Assembly: GCA_009885355.1 (NCBI GenBank)
Contig: VFKW01000001.1
Location: forward strand, 1-14,773
Direction: 5' to 3'
Length of the DNA: 14,773 nt
Source of the DNA: Candidatus Berkelbacteria bacterium
GTDB lineage: Bacteria > Patescibacteriota > UBA1384 > VFKW01
Shown here: positions 5,442 to 11,659 of the stretch, one piece after another
How positions within the stretch are numbered: position 1 is the stretch's first letter
How the letters are laid out: the number at the start of each line of letters is the position of its first letter
The notes under the pieces: model-generated
Told to the model about the DNA's origin: nothing
Databases searched by the model: none
Seen by the model: only the letters and a program-made list of their open reading frames with translations
Made by a program: the position numbers and the translations under genes

Positions 5442-6212
5442 ATGGCTGTTGATAGACAAAAAAAGTTCTCGATTGGAAATTGGAAAATGAATACCGATCT
5501 AGCTGATGCATTGGTTTTGAGCCAGGGAGTTCGCGATGGAGTGGAAGGAATAAATGGGGTAGAAATAATTTTATGTCCTCCTTTTGTTTGGCTTTATCCG
5601 ATCGCGGAAACATTGAAACATACACCAAAGAATTTGTCGCTTGGGGCGCAAAATATGCATTGGCAGGAAAAAGGGCCTTTTACAGGTGAAGTATCGCCAA
5701 TGATGCTTCAAAAAGTGGTAAAATATGTGATATTGGGTCATTCGGAAAGACGATTTCATTTTAATGAAAGTGATGAATTGATCAATGACAAGGTTCAGTC
5801 GGCTTTTGAACATGGATTGATTCCGGTTTTGTGTATCGGGGAAAGATCAAAAACAAATTCAGGTTCGGATGAGATGATCAATCAGCTGGTCCGTGACTTA
5901 AATGAAGTAAGTGAACAAAATATGAGTAATCTCATCGTGGCTTATGAACCGGTTTGGGCGATCGGAACAGGGGATGCGGCGACTGCTGAATATGCAGGGG
6001 ATGTGGCAAAAAAAATCCGTCGAAAAATTACAGAATTGTATAATGAAAAAGTAGCTGAAAATTTACCAATCTTGTATGGGGGAAGTGTTGTGAAGAGTAA
6101 TATTGCGGAATACATGGATGAGCCCGATATTGATGGTGCCTTGGTTGGCGGTGCTTCTTTGAAGATTAATGATTTTGTAGAGATATCAAAGGAAATTGGG
6201 CGATATAGATAG
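5442..6212 (+). CDS. tpiA: Triosephosphate isomerase
   Basis: TIM interconverts dihydroxyacetone phosphate and glyceraldehyde 3-phosphate in glycolysis and acts in the cytoplasm, usually as a dimer. The 256-residue length is normal. The catalytic set is complete: Lys15 in GNWKMN, His100 in ILGHSERR, and Glu169 in VAYEPVWAIGTG, which also forms the mobile phosphate loop. YGGSVVKSN (212-220) and DGALVGGASLK (231-241) complete the phosphate-binding region. A perfect Shine-Dalgarno AAGGAGGT (5431-5438) decides the start. It lies about 90 bases downstream of the small acidic gene and probably shares its promoter. Its 3' end runs into a TAAGC tract and a bidirectional terminator. With pgk it gives two lower-glycolysis enzymes in the window, separated by a minus-strand gene. 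Confidence 0.97.
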   Translation: MAVDRQKKFSIGNWKMNTDLADALVLSQGVRDGVEGINGVEIILCPPFVWLYPIAETLKHTPKNLSLGAQNMHWQEKGPFTGEVSPMMLQKVVKYVILGHSERRFHFNESDELINDKVQSAFEHGLIPVLCIGERSKTNSGSDEMINQLVRDLNEVSEQNMSNLIVAYEPVWAIGTGDAATAEYAGDVAKKIRRKITELYNEKVAENLPILYGGSVVKSNIAEYMDEPDIDGALVGGASLKINDFVEISKEIGRYR

Positions 6213-6218
6213 AGGAGC

Positions 6219-6317
6219 AAGCTTGTAAGCTAGTAAGCTGGTAAGTAGTAAGCTGGTAAGTAGTAAGCTTAATAAGACTCTAAGAGGCCACTTTGTGGCT
6301 GTTAAGCAACAAAGTGG
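6219..6317. repeat. TAAGC tract with mini-hairpin after tpiA
   Basis: Includes a perfect 15-bp tandem duplication of AGTAAGCTGGTAAGT (6232-6246 and 6247-6261). It is followed by the hairpin GCCAC-TTT-GTGGC (6287-6299), nearly identical to the one after clpP (13648-13660). ACAAAGTGG (6309-6317) can pair alternatively with CCACTTTGT (6289-6296 region). It starts 7 bases after the tpiA stop. Confidence 0.8.
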
Positions 6318-6340
6318 TGGGGGGATTGATATAAAATTTT

Positions 6341-6367
6341 GAAAAATGCTCGTTTAGAGCATTTTTC
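6341..6367. terminator. Bidirectional terminator between convergent genes
   Basis: GAAAAATGCTC (6341-6351) and GAGCATTTTTC (6357-6367) form a perfect 11-bp stem around GTTTA. T-rich tails occur on both strands, so it can end tpiA transcripts and those of the minus-strand gene. The stop codon of the minus-strand gene (6354-6356) overlaps the loop. Confidence 0.85.
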
Positions 6368-7502
6368 TTTTGGATTGAGGTTTGTTTCTTTTTGGTATCG
6401 GGGCGTTTGTTGGTTGAGATTCTGACGGATCTTGTAAGATATATTCAGTTGTTTGAGGGTTTTTTGGCTGTGGTTTTGAGGAGTTTTGCGGCGAGGCTGG
6501 TTTTATATCTATCGTTTCGTGGGTGATTGATTTTTTGTTTTTGATAAATAAATTTATTAGACAGAAAAATATTCCGAGGCCGATAAGGGCTAGGCTTATA
6601 AGGTAAAAATCATTTTTAATATTGGCGGCCACTGATTGATAGATCGGCAATATAATTGATTTCAGCTCAGCGTTTTTGTTTAGCGAGTCAGATATATTTT
6701 CATTAAAATAATTGATGCCAGTCTCGAGTAAGAAATATTTAAATCCAAATATGATGATGCCAAGAGATAGTGAAATCGTGCTGATATACCGGAGGAGTTT
6801 CTTGGGATACATACGGAGGATATATAGGCATAGGGTGAATAAAAATAGATCAATAATGGTTGCGATCATAAGAAGAAGCCTGAATTGGCTGAAAAGTTTT
6901 GGTATGTTTTGTAAATTTGATGGGATTGGAATTTCTATTTTATCAGGAAAGGAATTGATTGAGTCGGTAGTGGCAATGGTGGCGTCAAAACTTTTGTAGA
7001 TGCTCTCATAAGCGCTTTCGGAAGGTATGCGGCAGGTTGGAAATTGGTGTGTATTTTGCATTTTATTTAGGAGAAGTTCACCGGATGTACACTCGGCCAG
7101 AGAAGCATATTTTTCTTTGTAGATGGTGATAATTTCATCTTTTGCGTTGTCTTTGGCTTTGGTTAGGTCAATCGTATGGGCAAAAGTCGATTTTTTATTG
7201 TTAATCCAGCTGAAAAAATCATTTACGATTTGATCTATATTAGTTTTTAGGTAGCTTTCCGGGATCCCAGCTTTGATGATTCTAGTTTTTTGTTCATTAT
7301 CAAAAATGATCGGACTGTTGTCAGATTGAGTGAGATAAGCGGGGAGAATATTGATTATTTTTGAATAAGAATTGTCTTTGTTTATGATATTTTTGAGAGT
7401 AGTTGGATTATTTACAGATAAAAGTGTAGTCCATATAATAATCAGAATAAGACTCACGGGGAAAATGATCAACGTCATAAAAGCTAATAAAGCGCGGCGC
7501 AT
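6354..7502 (-). CDS. Membrane protein with large exported domain, function unknown
   Basis: A 382-residue protein I do not recognise. The N-terminus (MRRALLAFMTLIIFPVSLIL, membrane segment ~7-28) looks like an uncleaved signal anchor. Residues ~30-205 form a soluble, probably extracytoplasmic domain with two Cys (about 138 and 157) that could form a disulfide. Three hydrophobic segments follow at about 208-230, 238-258 and 298-318, and the protein ends in a hydrophilic Pro/Gln/Lys-rich tail (~320-382) that looks disordered. Its ATG (7500-7502, reverse strand) has AGGAGGG five bases upstream, a strong ribosome site. It is the only clear minus-strand gene here, convergent with tpiA and divergent from pgk. 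No catalytic motif is visible. Confidence 0.85.
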   Translation of the reverse strand: MRRALLAFMTLIIFPVSLILIIIWTTLLSVNNPTTLKNIINKDNSYSKIINILPAYLTQSDNSPIIFDNEQKTRIIKAGIPESYLKTNIDQIVNDFFSWINNKKSTFAHTIDLTKAKDNAKDEIITIYKEKYASLAECTSGELLLNKMQNTHQFPTCRIPSESAYESIYKSFDATIATTDSINSFPDKIEIPIPSNLQNIPKLFSQFRLLLMIATIIDLFLFTLCLYILRMYPKKLLRYISTISLSLGIIIFGFKYFLLETGINYFNENISDSLNKNAELKSIILPIYQSVAANIKNDFYLISLALIGLGIFFCLINLFIKNKKSITHETIDIKPASPQNSSKPQPKNPQTTEYILQDPSESQPTNAPIPKRNKPQSKRKML

Positions 7503-7703
7503 GGGTCCCTCCTAGTCCCGCGGCGGCGGGACGGTAGTTAGTAGATAGTAGTAAGTATTAAGTATTAAGAATATGTGAATAATTTATAGTTTACGCAAAA
7601 GTTATGTATATATTAATATTATTTTATCATTATATGTTATGTCTAGCTAGTAGATGAGACCACTGATAAACCTAATTCAGTTGACCAAGTATTATGAATA
7701 TTG

Positions 7704-7783
7704 TTCGAGCGAGTCGAGAACTATTTGGTTTATACTTCTCGACTCGCTTCTCTCGCCCCGAAGGGGCCATTTAGTGGCTCGAA
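7704..7783. repeat. Large compound inverted repeat upstream of pgk
   Basis: GCGAGTCGAGAA (7709-7720) and TTCTCGACTCGC (7736-7747) form a perfect 12-bp stem with a 15-base loop. Outer arms TTCGAGC (7704-7710) and GCTCGAA (7777-7783) match those of the repeat at 600-653. Here the right side is split by an extra segment of about 29 bases that includes the mini-hairpin CCCCGAAGGGG (7756-7766), also found after clpP. Confidence 0.8.
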
Positions 7784-7826
7784 GAATAATTAAGTTTTTC
7801 AGCGGCCTCTGGAATTAGATATTAAA

Positions 7827-7855
7827 TTGACGAAAAGGGTTTGGCAAATTACAAT
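7827..7855 (+). promoter_or_regulatory. Promoter of pgk
   Basis: TTGACG (7827-7832) and TACAAT (7850-7855) with a 17-bp spacer, each one base from consensus. The predicted start near 7862 gives a ~36-base leader containing the hairpin TGCC-GTAA-GGCA (7876-7887), which abuts the AAGGAG ribosome site. Confidence 0.75.
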
Positions 7856-7897
7856 TAGTGTAGTAATTAAAAATATGCCGTAAGGCAAAGGAGTAAG

Positions 7898-9094
7898 ATG
7901 AAGAGTATTCGAGATGTTGACGTTGTGGGCAAGAAGGTTTTGATTCGAGTTGATTTTAATGTGCCATTAAAAGACTCACAGATGGGTGGGAAAGAGGTTT
8001 CAAATGACGGGCGTATCCGGGCAGTATTGCCGACTTTGAAATATTTGATTGAGAATAAGGCAAAGGTAATTGTGATGTCACATCTTGGCCGACCGGATGG
8101 ACAGGTTATAGAGAAATATAGTTTGGATCCGGCGGTTTTGAGGTTGCAAGAGCTTTTGGGAAAAATAGTGATAAATTGTGGAGATTGTGTTGGAGAAAGC
8201 GTTTTACAAACTGTAGACCAGATGAAAGAGGGCGACGTTGTAGTTTTGGGAAATTTGCGATTTCATCCAGGCGAAGAAGAAAATGATGAAAATTTTGCCA
8301 AAGAATTGGCGGGCTTGGGAGATATTTATGTGAATGATGCTTTTGCGGTTTCTCATCGGGCGCATGCTTCGGTTGAAGCGGTTACTCATTTATTGCCGAG
8401 CTATGCTGGATTTTTGATGGAAAAAGAGCTTGAGACTTTGGGTTCTTTGGTGAAAAATCCGGAACATCCATTTTTACTGATTATGGGCGGAGCAAAAGCG
8501 GCGGACAAGATCCCGGTTATTAGGAGTTTAGAAGATAAGATTGATGCGGCTTTGTTTGGCGGAGTAGTGGCGAATTCATTTTTGGCTTCAGGCGGTGTTG
8601 ATTTGGGGGCTTCGAAGCTCGAAGCGGATAAATTGCCAGTGGCAAAAGAAATTTTGGATGAATTACGAAAAAATAATAAACAGATATTATTGCCAATTGA
8701 TCTGGTAGTATCATCAAGCATTGACGGGAGTGGAGAAATCACGACGGTGAAGGTCGGTGATAAATTTGACCCAAGCTGGAAGGCTTTGGATATAGGTCAT
8801 GAAACTATTGATCAATTTATTGAAATTGTACATACTGCAAAGACGATTTTATGGAATGGAGACGTGGGAATGAGCGAGGTGTCGCCATTTGATCAGGGAA
8901 CGAAAATGTTGGCTGAGGCAATTGTCGAGGCGACAGCTAATGGCGCAAAATCGATCATTTGCGGCGGGGATACGACTGGAACGGTGACAAATTTCGGTTT
9001 GGCTGATAAGATGACTTATTTAAGTACTGGAGGCGGGGCGGCTCTCGAATTTTTGGCAGGGATGGAATTGCCCGGAGTGAAAGCTTTAGGGTAG
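7898..9094 (+). CDS. pgk: Phosphoglycerate kinase
   Basis: PGK transfers phosphate from 1,3-bisphosphoglycerate to ADP, the first ATP-forming step of glycolysis, in the cytoplasm. At 398 residues it is full length. N-terminal (substrate) domain: IRVDFNVPLKD (~16-26), NDGRIRAVLPTL, MSHLGRPDG, and NDAFAVSHRAHAS with the basic-patch residues. Hinge and C-terminal (nucleotide) domain: LLIMGGAKAADKIPVI, ILWNGDVGMSEVSPFDQGT, CGGDTTGTV and STGGGAALEFLAG. The usual NGPMGVFE loop reads NGDVGMSE here: the Pro is replaced, but the length and the Glu that contacts the nucleotide are kept. The start is set by AAAGGAG (7887-7893). A near-consensus promoter lies upstream, and the unknown gene at 9108 follows after only 13 bases. 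Confidence 0.97.
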   Translation: MKSIRDVDVVGKKVLIRVDFNVPLKDSQMGGKEVSNDGRIRAVLPTLKYLIENKAKVIVMSHLGRPDGQVIEKYSLDPAVLRLQELLGKIVINCGDCVGESVLQTVDQMKEGDVVVLGNLRFHPGEEENDENFAKELAGLGDIYVNDAFAVSHRAHASVEAVTHLLPSYAGFLMEKELETLGSLVKNPEHPFLLIMGGAKAADKIPVIRSLEDKIDAALFGGVVANSFLASGGVDLGASKLEADKLPVAKEILDELRKNNKQILLPIDLVVSSSIDGSGEITTVKVGDKFDPSWKALDIGHETIDQFIEIVHTAKTILWNGDVGMSEVSPFDQGTKMLAEAIVEATANGAKSIICGGDTTGTVTNFGLADKMTYLSTGGGAALEFLAGMELPGVKALG

Positions 9095-9107
9095 AGGGAG
9101 TAATGGG

Positions 9108-9347
9108 ATGGCTGAAAATTCACCGCATTTTATAAGAGAATTCTCAAAGGAGACTGATCAATCTGGCCGTGATGAAACGGCCAGATTGATTATGGAAAAA
9201 AGGGCTGAAAGAAGGAGTGTCGAGGCGAGGATAACTCAGCTGGAAGCTGATTTATCAGATATAAGTAATAGTTGGTTAAGCCGAATGATGAATAAGAGTA
9301 AGATTAACAGTATTCAAGGGAAATGCATCCATTGGAAGAAAGTCTGA
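9108..9347 (+). CDS. N-terminal piece of an unrecognised, probably frameshifted protein
   Basis: A 79-residue open frame starts 13 bases after pgk with a good ribosome site (AGAGGGAG, 9093-9100), so it is likely co-transcribed with pgk. It encodes a charged N-terminus (HFIREFSKETDQSGRDETAR) and then a predicted coiled-coil helix with repeated Arg/Glu (IMEKRAERRSVEARITQLEADL). Its end (CIHWKKV) looks like out-of-frame sequence. One base earlier, the -1 frame continues directly into the long frame from 9323, and the amphipathic pattern carries on there (KINSIQG then MHPLEESLNEE). I therefore read it as the front of one ~560-residue protein split by a one-base shift near 9320-9326, next to GGGAAA. 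A genuine separate small gene overlapping the next by 25 bases remains possible. Confidence 0.6.
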   Translation: MAENSPHFIREFSKETDQSGRDETARLIMEKRAERRSVEARITQLEADLSDISNSWLSRMMNKSKINSIQGKCIHWKKV

Positions 9348-10660
9348 ATGAAGAAAATAGTGCAGATTTTTCAAGTGAGATTAGAAATATATTGAGCGGA
9401 TATTATGATGAGCAAAAAACTAATTGGCGAAATAGCGAATACACTGTAGAGGATATAGAAAAGTTTTTTACCGAGGAATATTTATCAAGTTTAGATGAAG
9501 AACAATATGGTTTATTATTGTCGCGGTTCCCGAGTGAAATGGCAACTCATGTCACAAGACAAGGCGTTCGAGATCATACGGGGATGATCGAACACCGAGC
9601 TGGTATGGGAGAGTATTCGAGTGGTTTTATGAATATTTTGGAAGCTGGAAGGCTTTCATCAGTGGTGGGTAAATTCCTTGAAGGTGAAAAACAGGACGAG
9701 GCTTTGGGTGATTATTTCAAGTGGTTGGTCGGACAATACCGGGAGCATTGTCCTTGGGTAAAAGGAACTGACAGAGAGCTTATAGAATCTGAAGTAGAGA
9801 AATTAAAGGTGGGTGCTAATTTGGTTCTTGATGGTGATAGAAATTTGAATTGGCATCGAAATAATGGCGGCTTTGGTGATTCTTCTGCTTTACACTTAGC
9901 AAAAGATGTAGTTTTGGATCAATTTTATGGGGGAGAAACACAGAATGAAATATTTTTTGCCTATCCGATAGGGCATTTTTTTGCAGACCATCAGTTTGCC
10001 GATACGTCAGCGTTAGGGGTGGATAAAAATAATGATATATGGGCATGGACTCGAGATAATAAAGGTTTGTCTTTGGATGCCGGATTGGTATTTATACCAT
10101 GTGATACTCCGGTTGATCGAAATACAGGATCACGTTATTTTCTTGATGAGCAAATGAAGCCAAAAGTTGATGATAATAGATTGATTGAGATGACAAATTT
10201 GATAAATAATGATGAATTTACTCATTTTTTAGAAGAAGTTTACCAAAAATTTGATGAAGATTGGAAAAAAGCTTATGAACTACAGGAAAATTTTGCAAGT
10301 GATCTGAGAAATCGATTTTCTATTTCAGATAGAAAGATTATTAGGGCCTTACAGGGCAGCGTGGATAATTATCAATTTAGAAAATACTTACTAAACGAAC
10401 CTGACATGTTGGATCGAACTGCCAGTGATTTTGCCGGCGAATTATTGGAAAGTGCCTGCGCTTACTATCAGGAATCGGAAGATCGAATTCCATCGAAAGA
10501 ATATTGGGAAAGTTATTTTGCCAATAATCCTGAGAAAAAGCCAAATAAGGTCGTTTACTATAATAGTTCTCCGACAAAAGCTTTGGAAAATTGGATGTGG
10601 GATCATGGCCTAAAAATTATAATAAAAAGAGGTATGATGAAACATATCGTACTAAAGTGA
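9323..10660 (+). CDS. Main body of a large unrecognised cytoplasmic protein
   Basis: 445 residues in open frame, soluble throughout, acidic, with no signal peptide or membrane segment. I cannot name a family with confidence. It has the look of a large hypothetical protein I vaguely recall from Parcubacteria. Distinct stretches: a helical N-terminus (NWRNSEYTVEDIEKFFTEEYL); RFPSEMATHVTRQGVRDHTGMIEHRAGMGEY (~70-100, with several His and Arg); NEIFFAYPIGHFFADHQF (~205-222); GLVFIPCDTPVDRNTGSRYFLDEQMKP (~250-276); and KPNKVVYYNSSPTKALENWMWDHG before the end. The final residues (LKIIIKRGMMKHIVLK) look out of frame, and the natural continuation is in the -1 frame (10591-10785). The ATG at 9323 has only AAGGGA 3 bases upstream, so the true start is more likely 9108 through a corrected frame. 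Confidence 0.7.
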   Translation: MHPLEESLNEENSADFSSEIRNILSGYYDEQKTNWRNSEYTVEDIEKFFTEEYLSSLDEEQYGLLLSRFPSEMATHVTRQGVRDHTGMIEHRAGMGEYSSGFMNILEAGRLSSVVGKFLEGEKQDEALGDYFKWLVGQYREHCPWVKGTDRELIESEVEKLKVGANLVLDGDRNLNWHRNNGGFGDSSALHLAKDVVLDQFYGGETQNEIFFAYPIGHFFADHQFADTSALGVDKNNDIWAWTRDNKGLSLDAGLVFIPCDTPVDRNTGSRYFLDEQMKPKVDDNRLIEMTNLINNDEFTHFLEEVYQKFDEDWKKAYELQENFASDLRNRFSISDRKIIRALQGSVDNYQFRKYLLNEPDMLDRTASDFAGELLESACAYYQESEDRIPSKEYWESYFANNPEKKPNKVVYYNSSPTKALENWMWDHGLKIIIKRGMMKHIVLK

Positions 10661-10785
10661 CACGCGATGAATATGAAGACAGGAGTGCCAGCGTGGCGTA
10701 TCAGCGTTACGAAGAATACATCAGTTTGTGTGAAAAAGTAATTGAGAAGTTTTTTCCTAAATCTGTACAAGAAGTTAATAGTTAG
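10591..10785 (+). pseudogene. C-terminal piece of the same frameshifted protein
   Basis: After the TTG at 10591 the -1 frame encodes KNYNKKRYDETYRTKVTRDEYEDRS, then YQRYEEYISLCEKVIEKFFP and a stop at 10785. There is no ATG in this frame, and the TTG has no ribosome site, so independent translation is unlikely. Adding one A to the run of five at 10613-10617 (CCTAAAAATT) would fuse ENWMWDHGLK directly to NYNKKRYDETY, giving a smooth helical C-terminus. This could be a real mutation, a homopolymer error in the assembly, or, less likely, programmed -1 frameshifting. Confidence 0.6.
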
Positions 10786-10803
10786 ATAATTAAATTTGTT
10801 TTA

Positions 10804-10838
10804 GGCGGAGGATTTGATAAGAATGCTCGCTTTTTTGG
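10804..10838 (+). terminator. Possible weak terminator after the unknown gene
   Basis: GCGGAG (10805-10810) can pair with CTCGC (10826-10830) with one bulged base, followed by six T. The stem is short and the loop is about 15 bases, so this is a tentative call supported mainly by the T run and by a promoter just downstream. Confidence 0.35.
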
Positions 10839-10848
10839 TTTGGAAGGA

Positions 10849-10877
10849 TTGACAAAATTTATTATTTAAGGCATGAT
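10849..10877 (+). promoter_or_regulatory. Promoter of the FabZ-like gene
   Basis: A perfect TTGACA (10849-10854), a 17-bp spacer and CATGAT (10872-10877) as a 4-of-6 -10 box. The predicted start near 10884 favours translation from the ATG at 10927 over the TTG at 10894. Confidence 0.65.
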
Positions 10878-10926
10878 GTGACTAATATCGTGGTTGAGTT
10901 ATTCTTTGAAAGGGGTATTAGGGGGA

Positions 10927-11481
10927 ATGGGTAAAGCATTACTGTTAGGGCCAGATCATCCTCAAGTGGTTGGTTCAGTGTCAGTGGTATCTTCTGCTGC
11001 TATCAGAAGAAGAACAGGTTATGGGTCATTTGCGCAATTTGTTGATCAAGCGGTGATTACTACTTATCTGGATGGATCAAGTATGATCGAGGGTTTCTAT
11101 ACTGTTGATCAGAAAAATCCTATCATAAGAGACCATTTCGATGGTTTGATGCTGGGATCCTTGATAATTGAAGCAGCGGCACAGGTTGCATATTTGGGAG
11201 CTCTCAAGGCGGGTCTTGTCGAGAAAACCAAGATAAGACCTAAGCACTATGTTGCCTCAATGGATTTTGAGGCTTGGGTCGGGGATCGACTAATAATGGT
11301 TTGTAATTTGCCATCCAATGTGCGGTCGCGGAAGGTTAAAGTTAAGGACGATGATGGTAAAGAAAAGGAAGTGATTGTTTTTACAGAACCGATAATCGTC
11401 AGTGTTTCTAAAGCCATAGGTTGTTGGGGTGGAAAGCGCAAGACTATTGAGATATTTATTACAGCGATTGCGCTGGTATAA
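10927..11481 (+). CDS. FabZ-like hotdog-fold protein
   Basis: A 184-residue protein with the central helix signature of the FabA/FabZ dehydratase group: IIRDHFDGLMLGSLIIEAAAQ (11125-11187), in which His and Glu correspond to the catalytic pair. It is followed by a strand region like the FabZ C-terminal half (ASMDFEAWVGDRLIMVCNL). The His-to-Glu spacing is 12 residues instead of the usual 14, two residues being absent from the HFPGxPVMPG loop, so activity is uncertain. The ATG at 10927 is chosen because GAAAGGGG lies upstream (10908-10915). The longer frame from TTG 10894 has no ribosome site. The gene is a unit by itself, with promoter and terminator and no other fatty-acid genes nearby. Alternatives are a thioesterase or a non-catalytic hotdog protein. 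Confidence 0.7.
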   Translation: MGKALLLGPDHPQVVGSVSVVSSAAIRRRTGYGSFAQFVDQAVITTYLDGSSMIEGFYTVDQKNPIIRDHFDGLMLGSLIIEAAAQVAYLGALKAGLVEKTKIRPKHYVASMDFEAWVGDRLIMVCNLPSNVRSRKVKVKDDDGKEKEVIVFTEPIIVSVSKAIGCWGGKRKTIEIFITAIALV

Positions 11482-11490
11482 AATGGTTAT

Positions 11491-11520
11491 TGGCAGAGAG
11501 TGTTCTCTGCCATATTTTTT
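11491..11520 (+). terminator. Rho-independent terminator of the FabZ-like gene
   Basis: TGGCAGAGA (11491-11499) and TCTCTGCCA (11504-11512) form a perfect 9-bp stem with loop GTGT, followed by TATTTTTTTT. This is the strongest terminator in the window. Confidence 0.92.
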
Positions 11521-11552
11521 TACATTATTTTATTGGTAAACAATAATTACAG

Positions 11553-11581
11553 TTGATTTTTTGGTTGTAAACTGGTAGTAT
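11553..11581 (+). promoter_or_regulatory. Likely promoter of tig-clpP
   Basis: TTGATT (11553-11558), a 17-bp spacer and TAGTAT (11576-11581) preceded by TGG, an extended -10 arrangement. The ~70-base leader contains a GC-rich stretch (GGGGAAGGGGCCCTCCGGGG, 11618-11637) able to form a short hairpin. Confidence 0.55.
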
Positions 11582-11659
11582 GTTTAGTAGTTAGCCCCAA
11601 GATAAAGTTTCCCTTTTGGGGAAGGGGCCCTCCGGGGTAATAAGTAAAGGATTGTGAAA

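Larger units (their letters stand above)
7503..7897. other. Divergent intergenic region before pgk
   Basis: 395 bases without a gene. From left to right: ribosome site of the minus-strand gene (7506-7512); GC hairpin GTCCCGC-GGCG-GCGGGAC (7515-7532); a short repeat run with two AGTATTA heptamers (7554-7567); about 110 bases of AT-rich DNA with no motif I can support, where the minus-strand promoter should lie; the compound inverted repeat 7704-7783; the pgk promoter 7827-7855; and a GTAA-loop hairpin next to the pgk ribosome site (7876-7887). Confidence 0.7.

Noticed and set aside
10608..10640. Programmed -1 frameshift in the unknown gene
   Set aside because: No classical X-XXY-YYZ heptamer in the correct register (CTA AAA ATT ... 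ATA AAA AGA) and no clear downstream stimulatory structure; a one-base loss in an A run is simpler.
11654..11659. GTG start for tig
   Set aside because: It is only two bases from the Shine-Dalgarno; the ATG at 11660 has proper spacing and matches the expected residue numbering of the GFRPGKAP signature.
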